Positions 30,059-37,695 of a stretch of 64,000 bases of DNA are shown here, in pieces (positions within the stretch are counted from its first letter, which is position 1; each line of letters begins with the position of its first letter). The stretch is from Pseudidiomarina aestuarii (GTDB lineage: Bacteria > Pseudomonadota > Gammaproteobacteria > Enterobacterales > Alteromonadaceae), in assembly GCA_003030745.1 (NCBI GenBank), contig PYVG01000003.1, positions 5,751 to 69,750 on the forward strand, read 5' to 3'. The translations under genes were made by a program, and so were the position numbers. The notes below the pieces were generated by a model. The model was not told where the DNA came from, made no database searches, and saw only the letters and a list, made by a program, of their open reading frames with translations.

Positions 30059-30079
30059 TTTCAATTAATGGTGGCAATG

Positions 30080-30358
30080 ATGAACAATAATCTTGAGCGC
30101 GACCGAATTACAGCGCGCATACCGAAGCACATCAAAGATGATATTCAAGCGGCCGCTGACATGGTCGGTTCGCAACTCAATGACTTTATAGTTCAGGCCG
30201 CTCTCCAAAAAGCCCAAGAAATTATTGCGCGAGATAAATTAATTGAGTTGACGGTCGAAGACAGTAAAGCTTTCTACAACGCTATCGACAACCCCGACGA
30301 ACCGAACGCAAAACTCAAAGCCGCAGCGGCTAGAGCTCGGAGCCAGGGGCTTGCTTAA
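30080..30358 (+). CDS. DUF1778 ribbon-helix-helix antitoxin (TacA-like)
   Basis: 92 residues. The N-terminal DUF1778 region (RDRITARIPKHIKDDIQAAA) is the ribbon-helix-helix DNA-binding fold; the acidic C-terminal half would wrap and neutralise the toxin. GGTGG lies 5 nt before the ATG at 30080; ATG 30077 is possible. It should repress its own promoter through the two 19-bp operators. The stop overlaps the toxin start by 8 nt. Homologues are TacA, KacA and AtaR antitoxins. Confidence 0.9.
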   Translation: MNNNLERDRITARIPKHIKDDIQAAADMVGSQLNDFIVQAALQKAQEIIARDKLIELTVEDSKAFYNAIDNPDEPNAKLKAAAARARSQGLA

Positions 30359-30857
30359 AGTCAGTCTTCTTAACCGAACCTTCGAGCGGGATGCCTTTGA
30401 TTGTGGCTCAGCTGAACTGAATCTCTTTCTGCGCAACATTGCTTTTCAGGCACAGCGCCGGTCGAGTTCAAGAACCTATATTTTGCATTCAGAATCACAA
30501 CCACAAAGTATTTTAGGCTTTTATACTTTGACCCTATGTACCGTCACAGCAGCACAGGTACCCTCACCATTTGACCGCCGCTATCGCCCGCAAATGCCAG
30601 GCGTCAATCTGGCACGATTAGGGATTGATAAACACCATCAAGGTCAGGGTTTTGGCGGTTTACTACTCATGAATGCATTAAAGAACTGTCTGAAGATTGC
30701 AGATATTGCGGGCGCAGCAGCATGCTTTGTTGATGCCAAACGAGGTGCTCGTGACTTCTACCTCAACTACGGTTTTATTCCGCTGACATCTGACCCCAAT
30801 CGGCTATTTCTACCAACTGAATCTATTCGTAAGCTATTTAACGACTTTGAGGTGTGA
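30351..30857 (+). CDS. GNAT acetyltransferase toxin (TacT-like)
   Basis: 168-residue GNAT protein paired with the DUF1778 antitoxin. Toxins of this type acetylate the amino group of aminoacyl-tRNAs and stop translation. The acetyl-CoA loop is HQGQGFGG near 100 and the C-terminal FYLNYGF keeps the Tyr needed for activity in TacT. FDCGSAELNLFL near the start is typical of the family. The start is TTG at 30351, overlapping the antitoxin. The last 24 nt overlap the 3' end of sspB on the opposite strand. It looks intact. Confidence 0.9.
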   Translation: MLKVSLLNRTFERDAFDCGSAELNLFLRNIAFQAQRRSSSRTYILHSESQPQSILGFYTLTLCTVTAAQVPSPFDRRYRPQMPGVNLARLGIDKHHQGQGFGGLLLMNALKNCLKIADIAGAAACFVDAKRGARDFYLNYGFIPLTSDPNRLFLPTESIRKLFNDFEV

Positions 30858-31307
30858 GGTTTTGCGCTTCGATTTGCTGGACTGTTTGTTGGAATTGTCC
30901 GCTTCTGGCTCAACCGCTGGCGGCGCACCAGTTGCGGTAGGCTCGTCATCAGTCAGGCTGATATCACGCTCTTCCGAATAGTAAGCTTCTTCTTCAAACA
31001 GAGTGCCGGCACCATTTTCGCGAGCATACAACGCCATGACGGCTGCCATAGGGGCTACGACATGGTGAGGTTTGCCGGAAAAGCGGGCGTTAAAATCGAC
31101 AAACTCGTTATGCATCTGCAATTGTGCAACTGCGGTGGGTGAAACGTTCAGAACAATTTGACCGTTCTTGACGAATTCCCACGGCAATTGGCAACCAGTC
31201 ACACTGGCGTTTACAACAAGATGCGGAGTCAATTGATTGTCCACTAGCCACTCGTACATCGCCCGCAATAAATACGGGCGACGAGGGCTCATGGCCTGCT
31301 CACTCAT
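30834..31307 (-). CDS. sspB: ClpXP adaptor SspB
   Basis: 157-residue adaptor that binds ssrA-tagged peptides and delivers them to ClpXP. The N-terminal substrate-binding domain (about 1-112) begins RRPYLLRAMYEWLVDN; a flexible acidic, then Ser/Lys-rich linker follows; the final residues HLKVVK match the ClpX-binding tail (LRVVK in E. coli). The start overlaps the sspA stop (ATGA). The convergent toxin gene ends within the codons for the tail, yet the tail is intact. Confidence 0.96.
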   Translation of the reverse strand: MSEQAMSPRRPYLLRAMYEWLVDNQLTPHLVVNASVTGCQLPWEFVKNGQIVLNVSPTAVAQLQMHNEFVDFNARFSGKPHHVVAPMAAVMALYARENGAGTLFEEEAYYSEERDISLTDDEPTATGAPPAVEPEADNSNKQSSKSKRKTSHLKVVK

Positions 31308-31933
31308 CGACCTAAATCTCGCTCGATTTCAGTAAGTGATTCTTGGAAAGATTCGCGCTCAAATACACGTACCATGTACGCTTTAACCGCTTTCGAGCCA
31401 GTACCATCAATGGTGATGCCGTAAACCGGTAAACGCCACAACAATGGTGCTAAGTAACAGTCGACTAGACTGAACTCTTCGCTCATGAAGTAAGGCGTGT
31501 CTGCAAAAATTGGCGCCAGTGCCAAAATACCTTCGCGAAGCTCTTGGCGAGCCGCCTCGGCACCTTTACCACCAGCCATAATTTTGTCAGCAAGCTCATA
31601 CCAGTCACGGTCAATACGGTACATCATTAACCGACTGGTACCGCGTGACACTGGATATACTGGCATTAATGGCGGATGCGGGAAACGCTCATCAAGATAT
31701 TCCATGATGATGTGGGCGTTGTACAACACCAACTCACGGTCCACTAACGTCGGCAGTGCATCTGCGTATGGGTTGAGCTGCAGTAAATCTTCTGGACGAT
31801 TGTCAGGGTCGACAAATGTGATCTCAACCCCAACGCCCTTCTCTGCGAGCACGATACGAACTTGATGACTGCGTAAGTCATTTTTACCTGCGTACAAGGT
31901 CATCACTGACCGCTTGTTTGCCGCAACCGACAT
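31304..31933 (-). CDS. sspA: Stringent starvation protein A
   Basis: 209-residue GST-fold protein without transferase role that binds RNA polymerase and alters transcription in stationary phase and stress. The thioredoxin-like N-terminal domain (about 10-85) ends with ERFPHPPLMP, the conserved surface pocket needed for activity in E. coli; a helical C-terminal domain follows. I chose the ATG at 31933 with GGAG 7 nt upstream; an in-frame ATG at 31945 would overlap that site. It follows petC by 16 nt. Confidence 0.95.
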   Translation of the reverse strand: MSVAANKRSVMTLYAGKNDLRSHQVRIVLAEKGVGVEITFVDPDNRPEDLLQLNPYADALPTLVDRELVLYNAHIIMEYLDERFPHPPLMPVYPVSRGTSRLMMYRIDRDWYELADKIMAGGKGAEAARQELREGILALAPIFADTPYFMSEEFSLVDCYLAPLLWRLPVYGITIDGTGSKAVKAYMVRVFERESFQESLTEIERDLGR

Positions 31934-31949
31934 TTTATTCTCCATAAAA

Positions 31950-32696
31950 TTACTTCAGGTCTCGGAAGTACTCACGTTTCAACAACCACGCGAGAATTGT
32001 AAAGACCAGTATGAACCCGAATACATACCAACCTAAGCGACGCTGTTCGAGCAGCATAGGTTCACCGGTATAGACCAGGAAATTGGTTAAGTCGAGCATG
32101 GCTTGGTCATACTCTGCTGGGCTCAAAATGCCGCTGCCGTCAGATTTAATACCGACGTAGACATCTTTCATTTCGCCATCAACCATGCGTTTTTCATGCG
32201 TTTTGCGTGGCACGCCTTGCAGTTCTTGCAAGACATGCGGCATACCGACGTTCGGGAACACCGCATTATTGACGCCAAACGGACGCGACTCGTCCACATA
32301 GAACGAACGGAAGTAGGTGTACAACCAGTCGGCACCACGCACACGAGCAACCAGCGTTAAATCAGGTGCTGCAGTACCGAACCAAGCACCTGCGGCTTCA
32401 GTTGGCATCGCGTTGGTGATCAAGTCACCAGGTTTCTCACCCGTAAACTGCAAGTTTTCTACGCCCAGTTCTTCCGGAATTTCTAAATCGCGAAACGTGC
32501 GGTTGTAGCGTTGATACTGCATTGAGTGACAACCCAAACAGTAGTTCATGAACAATTGCGCACCACGCTGTAACGACGCTTTGTCGTGTAAGTCGATCTC
32601 CGCCTTGTCGAGTGGGACCGTTGGACCCGCAGCGAAAGCGGCTGCGGTCCAAAGTGATGCTGCGGTTAACAGAGTCGCTTTAAGAAATGATTTCAT
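31950..32696 (-). CDS. petC: Cytochrome c1 of the bc1 complex
   Basis: 248-residue haem protein of ubiquinol-cytochrome c reductase. A cleavable signal peptide (ending AAFA-AG) exports the domain to the periplasm. The haem c site is CLGCH near 55. A C-terminal transmembrane helix (about 226-243) anchors it. The start ATG at 32696 shares its A with the petB stop (TGATG); a GTG one codon earlier is also possible. Confidence 0.96.
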   Translation of the reverse strand: MKSFLKATLLTAASLWTAAAFAAGPTVPLDKAEIDLHDKASLQRGAQLFMNYCLGCHSMQYQRYNRTFRDLEIPEELGVENLQFTGEKPGDLITNAMPTEAAGAWFGTAAPDLTLVARVRGADWLYTYFRSFYVDESRPFGVNNAVFPNVGMPHVLQELQGVPRKTHEKRMVDGEMKDVYVGIKSDGSGILSPAEYDQAMLDLTNFLVYTGEPMLLEQRRLGWYVFGFILVFTILAWLLKREYFRDLK

Positions 32697-33958
32697 CACT
32701 TGGTAATCCTCTCTGGTACGGGCTTCGTGTTCTCGTTCTTACTGTAGAACCACAGGAAGATAAAGAACGCAAAATACAAGAAGGTGAAGACACGGGCGAA
32801 GAAGGTATAGACCTCAGTCGCAGGCTTCAGACCCAAGTAACCCAGCGCAATAAAGCTGATCACAAACAACGTCAGGTTGATTTTGTGGAACGTGCAACGA
32901 TAACGAATCGAACGAACACGGCCACGATCAATCCACGGCAGCAAGAACAAGAAGACAATAGCGCCAAACATCAAGATAACGCCTAACAACTTGTCAGGAA
33001 CCGCACGCAAAATTGCGTAGAACGGTGTGAAATACCATACCGGAGCAATGTGCTCAGGTGTCTTCAATGGATTCGCCGCTTCAAAGTTTGGTGGCTCTAA
33101 GAACAGGCCGCCCATAGCTGGAGTGAAGAAAATCACATAGCAGAACAAGAATAAGAAGATACCGATACCGATCAGATCTTTCACCACGTAGTAAGGGAAG
33201 AAAGGAACCGCATCGACCACGTCATACTTCTTCGTGAAGCGCTCGTGGAATGTGAACTTCGGCTTCTCTGACTCTGGAATCGTGCCTTTCTTCTTCTTGA
33301 TATCAATACCTTCAGGGTTGTTTGAGCCAACCTCATGCAAAGCAATGATGTGCAGGAATACTAGAATGACGAGTACCAAAGGTAACGCAATAACGTGCAG
33401 TGCGAAGAAGCGGTTCAACGTTGCGCCAGAAATAACGTAGTCACCACGAATCCACAGCGTTAAGTCGTCACCGATAATCGGAATTGCACCGAACAGTGAA
33501 ATGATAACCTGTGCACCCCAGTACGACATTTGTCCCCAAGGCAGCAAGTAGCCCATAAAGGCTTCAGCCATCAGCACCAGGAAGATCAACATACCGAATA
33601 CCCACAGCAATTCGCGTGGTTTCTGGTAGGAGCCGTACATCATGCCGCGGAACATGTGCAGATAGACGACCACAAAGAATGCCGAGGCACCGGTGGAATG
33701 CATGTAGCGCAATAGCCAACCGTAATCAATGTCACGCATGATGTATTCAACTGACGCGAACGCACCTTCAGCAGAAGGAACATAGTTCATAGTCAGCCAA
33801 ATACCGGTCAGGATTTGGTTTACCAATACCAGCATGGCGAGTACGCCAAACAGGTACCAGAAGTTAAAGTTTTTCGGCGCAGGATACTGAGCAAGGTGGA
33901 TATTCCACGTTTTCGACAGTGGGATGCGCTCATCAAACCAAGCAATTAGTTTACTCAT
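32696..33958 (-). CDS. petB: Cytochrome b of the bc1 complex
   Basis: 420-residue membrane subunit of complex III with eight predicted transmembrane helices and the Qo and Qi quinone sites. Haem-ligating His pairs lie in helices two and four (around RYMHSTGASAFF, HMFRG and later HVIALP, HIIALHEVG). The Qo-site motif appears as PIIGDD...PEHI..VWY; the usual PEWY is PVWY here. petA upstream overlaps by one base (TAATG). Confidence 0.97.
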   Translation of the reverse strand: MSKLIAWFDERIPLSKTWNIHLAQYPAPKNFNFWYLFGVLAMLVLVNQILTGIWLTMNYVPSAEGAFASVEYIMRDIDYGWLLRYMHSTGASAFFVVVYLHMFRGMMYGSYQKPRELLWVFGMLIFLVLMAEAFMGYLLPWGQMSYWGAQVIISLFGAIPIIGDDLTLWIRGDYVISGATLNRFFALHVIALPLVLVILVFLHIIALHEVGSNNPEGIDIKKKKGTIPESEKPKFTFHERFTKKYDVVDAVPFFPYYVVKDLIGIGIFLFLFCYVIFFTPAMGGLFLEPPNFEAANPLKTPEHIAPVWYFTPFYAILRAVPDKLLGVILMFGAIVFLFLLPWIDRGRVRSIRYRCTFHKINLTLFVISFIALGYLGLKPATEVYTFFARVFTFLYFAFFIFLWFYSKNENTKPVPERITK

Positions 33959-34548
33959 TATGCTTGCTCCCCATCTTCACCAATGAGAACGACGTTGTCA
34001 TTCACATAATAATGTGGGGGTACGACCAAGTTGTATGGTGCAGGTACACCCGAGAATACACGTCCTGCAATATCAAATTTGGAGCCGTGGCAGGGGCAGA
34101 AGAAGCCCGCTTCAATGCCTTCGACCTGCTCGCCGAAATCGGTTTCTAGGTACTGTGGAGAGCACCCTAAGTGGGTACAAATACCGACCGCAATGAAGAA
34201 CTCTTCTTTGCGCGAACGATAACGATTCGTTGCGTACTCAGGTTGTTGCGGCTCTTCGGAGTCAGGATCACGGAGTTGATCCGCTAAGCCTTCGAGGCTG
34301 GCTAACATTTCCGGAGTCCGACGGACGATCCAGACTGGCTGACCTCGCCATTCGTTCCGAATCAATTGACCCGGTTCCATCTTTCCGATGTTCACTTCCA
34401 CAGGGGCACCCGCGTTTTTCGCTTTTTCACTCGGGTTCCACGATGCAATGAAAGGAACAGCAACACCCACCGCGCCAGCTGCTCCCACGACGGAAGTCGC
34501 GACAGTCAGAAAACGACGGCGGCCTTTATCTACAGGCGCATTGCTCAT
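33958..34548 (-). CDS. petA: Rieske iron-sulfur subunit of bc1
   Basis: 196-residue subunit that carries electrons from ubiquinol to cytochrome c1. A twin-arginine style N-terminus ([10 protein letters not shown]) leads to the transmembrane anchor (about 16-35). The 2Fe-2S cluster is bound by CTHLGC and CPCHGS near 128 and 152. I chose the ATG at 34548, preceded by GGAGAG; upstream in-frame codons lack similarity. It is first gene of petABC. Confidence 0.97.
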   Translation of the reverse strand: MSNAPVDKGRRRFLTVATSVVGAAGAVGVAVPFIASWNPSEKAKNAGAPVEVNIGKMEPGQLIRNEWRGQPVWIVRRTPEMLASLEGLADQLRDPDSEEPQQPEYATNRYRSRKEEFFIAVGICTHLGCSPQYLETDFGEQVEGIEAGFFCPCHGSKFDIAGRVFSGVPAPYNLVVPPHYYVNDNVVLIGEDGEQA

Positions 34549-34716
34549 CCACTTACTCTCCAGTTTGGACGCTTCATGGAACATAGCCATGAAGTCAGTA
34601 ATTAGCTGCTGCGTTGATTCGTACGTACAGCAAGTGCTTCAAATCTATATACGAACTATCGGCAAAAAAAAGCCTTCAGATGATAAAGAAATGACCTGAT
34701 TTTTACAAGGATAAAC

Positions 34717-34749
34717 GCAAAAAACCCGACACGAAGGCCGGGTTTTTTT
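34717..34749 (-). terminator. Intrinsic terminator after rpsI
   Basis: An 8-bp stem with one G-T pair (AACCCGGC with GTCGGGTT, plus-strand 34723-34744) is followed on the minus strand by TTTTTTGCG. It separates rplM-rpsI from petABC-sspAB. Because A tracts flank the other side too, it may also act on plus-strand transcripts. Confidence 0.85.
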
Positions 34750-34775
34750 GAACTGCGAAACAGTTTCGGCTGCGA

Positions 34776-35168
34776 TTAACGCTTCGAGAACTGTGGACGC
34801 TTACGTGCTTTGTGCAAGCCGACTTTCTTACGCTCAACTTGACGTGCGTCACGAGTTACATAACCCGCACGACGTAAATCGCCACGTAAAGCTTCGTCAT
34901 ATTGCATCAATGCACGAGTAATACCGTGACGAACTGCACCGGCTTGGCCGCTAGAGCCGCCGCCAGCAACGGTAATGTACAGATCGAATTTTTCGATCAT
35001 CTCAACCAACTCAAGTGGCTGACGTACAACCATGCGTGCTGTTTCGCGACCAAAGTATTCTTCTAAGGTGCGGTTGTTAATGCTGATGTTGCCGCTGCCC
35101 GGACGCAAGAAAACGCGTGCAGTAGAGCTTTTGCGACGACCAGTACCGTAGTATTGATTCTCTGCCAT
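34776..35168 (-). CDS. rpsI: 30S ribosomal protein S9
   Basis: 130 residues, the usual length. Begins [18 protein letters not shown] and ends with the basic tail [11 protein letters not shown] that reaches the decoding site of the 30S subunit. It follows rplM by 17 nt, the normal L13-S9 pair. Confidence 0.99.
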   Translation of the reverse strand: MAENQYYGTGRRKSSTARVFLRPGSGNISINNRTLEEYFGRETARMVVRQPLELVEMIEKFDLYITVAGGGSSGQAGAVRHGITRALMQYDEALRGDLRRAGYVTRDARQVERKKVGLHKARKRPQFSKR

Positions 35169-35185
35169 TTTCTTAATGCTCCGTA

Positions 35186-35614
35186 TTAAATTTCAAGTTG
35201 TTTAGGTTGCTGAGCAACATGGTTATGCTCTGCACCTGCGTATACTTTCAGTTTACGGAACATGGCACGACCCAATGGACCACGGGGTAACATACCTTTC
35301 ACCGCTTTCTGAATAACCATTTCTGGTGCCTTAGCAATCAACTTCTCGAAGTTGATTTCTTTGATACCACCTGGGTAACCAGAGTGTGAGTAGTAGATTT
35401 TGTCCTGCGCCTTACGACCAGTAACAGCTACTTTCTCACAGTTGATGATGACAATGTAATCGCCAGTATCAACATGCGGAGTGTATTCAGGCTTATGCTT
35501 GCCGCGTAAACGACGGGCAACTTCAGTAGCCAAACGACCCAAAGTTTTACCTTCAGCGTCAATTACGTACCAGTCACGTTGAACAGTTTCTGGTTTTGCA
35601 ACAAATGTACTCAT
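35186..35614 (-). CDS. rplM: 50S ribosomal protein L13
   Basis: 142 residues, as in E. coli. Recognised by [16 protein letters not shown] near the N-terminus and [15 protein letters not shown] at the C-terminus. L13 is an early assembly protein of the large subunit. A strong promoter and a leader of about 120 nt with a hairpin precede it; in E. coli L13 represses its own operon through the leader, and the same is plausible here. Confidence 0.99.
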   Translation of the reverse strand: MSTFVAKPETVQRDWYVIDAEGKTLGRLATEVARRLRGKHKPEYTPHVDTGDYIVIINCEKVAVTGRKAQDKIYYSHSGYPGGIKEINFEKLIAKAPEMVIQKAVKGMLPRGPLGRAMFRKLKVYAGAEHNHVAQQPKQLEI

Positions 35615-35666
35615 TGAAACATACTCTTTTTAAAGGTTCACGACAGTAGTTCCGGGCTTCCCCGCG

Positions 35667-35688
35667 AACCACAACAACCGCTGTGGTT
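35667..35688 (-). promoter_or_regulatory. Hairpin in the rplM leader
   Basis: The leader RNA can form a 7-bp stem AACCACA / TGTGGTT (35667-35673 with 35682-35688) around an 8-nt loop. It lies about 50 nt after the predicted start and 53 nt before the rplM start codon. It is a candidate site for feedback control by L13; I cannot test conservation from one sequence. Confidence 0.45.
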
Positions 35689-35743
35689 ACATTTTCAGTG
35701 CCACAATCTCGGTTAGTTGTACCTGTAACGTGGGCTGGCGCGG

Positions 35744-35772
35744 ATTATACGCGAACTAATTTGAAAAACCAA
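35744..35772 (-). promoter_or_regulatory. rplM-rpsI promoter
   Basis: Minus strand TTGGTT (35767-35772), 17-bp spacer, perfect TATAAT (35744-35749), with transcription starting near 35737. The -35 box abuts the end of the family A repeat, copy 2. Confidence 0.8.
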
Positions 35773-35888
35773 CACCGTTGTTCGTACGCTTCGCTATTCG
35801 TGCGTTCGCTGCGCTCACTTGTCGTTGTTCGATCGAACAGCTCAGCGGACGAACAGCGCAGCGTACGAGAAACGAACAACGCTTTTGG
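35773..35888. repeat. Family A palindromic repeat, copy 2
   Basis: Imperfect inverted repeat of about 115 bp with the words CGTTGTTCGTACG and CGTTGTTCGA and a perfect centre TTCGATCGAA. One end abuts the zapG stop codon, the other the rplM promoter. Shared blocks with copy 1 (68-179) include CGTTCGCT.CGCTCACT. Probably folds as a long hairpin at the 3' end of the zapG transcript. Confidence 0.75.
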
Positions 35889-35889
35889 G

Positions 35890-36315
35890 TTAGTCCTTGG
35901 TGAACAGTTTTTGCTTTTTGTCGCTGTAGTCGCGTGGGGGTTCGCTGGCATTTTCTTTCTCGCTGCTGCGACTGCGATCACTGCGTGTGGTGTTCGCCAT
36001 GCGAATTTGTCGAATGGTGTCTTCGGCAAAAAATGGCAAGCTGGGTTGTGTTTGCTCGCGCTGCAATAGCTCACTACTGTTGGCTAAGTAAGCTTTCAGC
36101 TTCTCTTGGGTTTCTTCGAGTTGTTCTACTAAGGCGTTAGCGGTGCTCAGATGCTCGGCAACTTCTTGCTGATAGGCAGCAAATTGTTGCTTACTTTGCG
36201 TGACTTCTTCACTCAAGCGCGCTTCTTCTGAATGCTCATGCAGCCAGTAACGGGCGACGAAAAAACCAATCACAGCACCCACGGCAACTAATAAAATGCC
36301 AATAATCCAGCTCAT
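35890..36315 (-). CDS. zapG: ZapG (YhcB, DUF1043) envelope protein
   Basis: 141 residues. One N-terminal transmembrane helix (about 3-22, SWIIGILLVAVGAVIG) is followed by a long coiled coil (about 30-85) and a polar, Ser/Arg-rich tail. YhcB/ZapG links cell division and envelope growth in E. coli. The start at 36315 has AAAGGAG upstream. It is divergent from zapE and ends at the family A repeat. Confidence 0.9.
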   Translation of the reverse strand: MSWIIGILLVAVGAVIGFFVARYWLHEHSEEARLSEEVTQSKQQFAAYQQEVAEHLSTANALVEQLEETQEKLKAYLANSSELLQREQTQPSLPFFAEDTIRQIRMANTTRSDRSRSSEKENASEPPRDYSDKKQKLFTKD

Positions 36316-36391
36316 AAACACTCCTTTACTGCGTCCTTCGCATGATAAACTCTTCCCTATAAGCATAATCCAGTTTGAGGTGGAAGTGGTA

Positions 36392-37501
36392 GTGACAAAC
36401 GAAAGACTTAGCCCTATCGCCAAATATGAACGTGATTTAAGCAGTGGTGGTTTCACCCCAGACGCCGCTCAGCGTAAGGCTGTGGAAGCGCTGCAAAAGC
36501 TTTATGAGGCACTGATTCAGTATCGCGCAAAAGCAGACCGTGGCTTTTTCGGTCGTCTTTTCGGTTCATCGCCACAACCACCGCAGGGCATTTACTTCTG
36601 GGGCGGCGTTGGACGCGGCAAAACCTATTTGGTCGATACCTTTTTCGATGCACTGCCTTTTGAAGAAAAAATGCGCGTGCATTTTCATCGCTTTATGCAG
36701 CGCGTTCATGCGGAACTGAAACAATTAAAAGGCCGCAGCGACCCATTACCGATTATTGCGGAAAAACTAGCCGCAGAAACCCAAATCATCTGCTTCGACG
36801 AATTCTTTGTACAAGACATCACCGATGCCATGCTGCTCGGCACTTTGATGCAGGAGCTATTCAAGCGCAATGTTGTGCTGGTCGCCACGTCGAATATTGT
36901 GCCTGACGAACTCTACAAAAATGGTTTGCAGCGCCAGCGTTTCTTGCCTGCTATTGACTTAATCAAGGCCAATTGCGAAGTCATCAATGTCGACAGCGGC
37001 ATTGACTACCGCTTGCGAACTCTGACCCGCGCAGAGATTTATCACTCGCCATTAGATGACGACGCAGATACTAATTTGAAACGTTATTTCAGTGAATTGT
37101 CACCGGATCATTGCAGCCGCAATACCGACGGCACCGTGCACATTAACGGCCGTGATATCCCGGTTCGACTCGAGTGCGATGATGTCGTGTTGTTTGACTT
37201 TAAAGCCATTTGTGAAGGTCCGCGGTCGCAGTACGACTACATCCAAATCGCCCACGAATATCACGCCGTCTTGATCAGTAACGTGCCACAAATGGGCAGT
37301 AATAATGATGACGCCGCACGCCGCTTTCTCGCTCTCGTCGACGAATTCTACGAGCGCCGCGTCAAACTCATCCTCTCCGCCGCCGTGCCACTCCAAAACA
37401 TCTACAGCGACGGCAAGCTCAGCTTCGAATTCAAGCGCTGCATCAGCCGACTCCAGGAAATGCAGTCACACGACTACCTGGCGTTGGCACACAAACCCTG
37501 A
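36392..37501 (+). CDS. zapE: Cell division ATPase ZapE
   Basis: 369 residues from GTG 36392. AFG1/ZapE-family P-loop ATPase associated with the Z ring under stress. Walker A is GGVGRGKT near 72-79 and Walker B IICFDEF near 135. Several in-frame GTG codons (36380, 36386, 36392) follow a GAGG site, so the start may be a few codons earlier. A possible -10 TATAAG lies at 36358-36363. Confidence 0.93.
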   Translation: MTNERLSPIAKYERDLSSGGFTPDAAQRKAVEALQKLYEALIQYRAKADRGFFGRLFGSSPQPPQGIYFWGGVGRGKTYLVDTFFDALPFEEKMRVHFHRFMQRVHAELKQLKGRSDPLPIIAEKLAAETQIICFDEFFVQDITDAMLLGTLMQELFKRNVVLVATSNIVPDELYKNGLQRQRFLPAIDLIKANCEVINVDSGIDYRLRTLTRAEIYHSPLDDDADTNLKRYFSELSPDHCSRNTDGTVHINGRDIPVRLECDDVVLFDFKAICEGPRSQYDYIQIAHEYHAVLISNVPQMGSNNDDAARRFLALVDEFYERRVKLILSAAVPLQNIYSDGKLSFEFKRCISRLQEMQSHDYLALAHKP

Positions 37502-37507
37502 ACTTCC

Positions 37508-37579
37508 GGTGAATGGTGAAAAGAGAACAGTGAACAGAATTGCCAAAAACTGTTCACTTTTCACTGCTCACTGTTCCCC
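37508..37579. repeat. Family B palindromic repeat, copy 2
   Basis: Imperfect inverted repeat just after the zapE stop. The left arm (37508-37537) ends GAACAGTGAACAG; the right arm (37550-37579) begins CTGTTCACTTTTCAC and ends CTCACTGTTCC. The arms pair over about 30 bp with mismatches around a 12-nt loop. It shares its words with the repeat at 4723-4823. Confidence 0.7.
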
Positions 37580-37612
37580 GTCAGTCAGAAACACCTTGAA
37601 ACATGTCGGGGG

Positions 37613-37640
37613 TGAACTTATATCGTCGATATCGGTCTTT
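37613..37640 (+). promoter_or_regulatory. SigmaE-like promoter before degQ
   Basis: TGAACTT (37613-37619) differs in one base from the SigmaE -35 consensus GGAACTT. A 16-bp spacer leads to TCTTT (37636-37640), a partial match to the -10 TCTGA/TCAAA. It lies about 55 bp before the start codon. DegP/DegQ-type proteases are classic SigmaE targets, and degS, the protease that starts that response, is the next gene. Confidence 0.5.
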
Positions 37641-37695
37641 CTTTGCGTGATACACGTATCTTGAATTACACACATAAACTTGGAGTATGAACCCG

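Noticed and set aside
34549..34716. Promoter for petABC in the gap after rpsI
   Set aside because: Several AT-rich hexamers such as TATAGA occur, but none has a convincing -35 partner at suitable spacing, so no site is claimed.
35683..36069. 128-codon plus-strand frame across the rplM leader, repeat A2 and zapG
   Set aside because: It is antisense to zapG and runs through the palindrome and rplM promoter; composition is that of a shadow frame.
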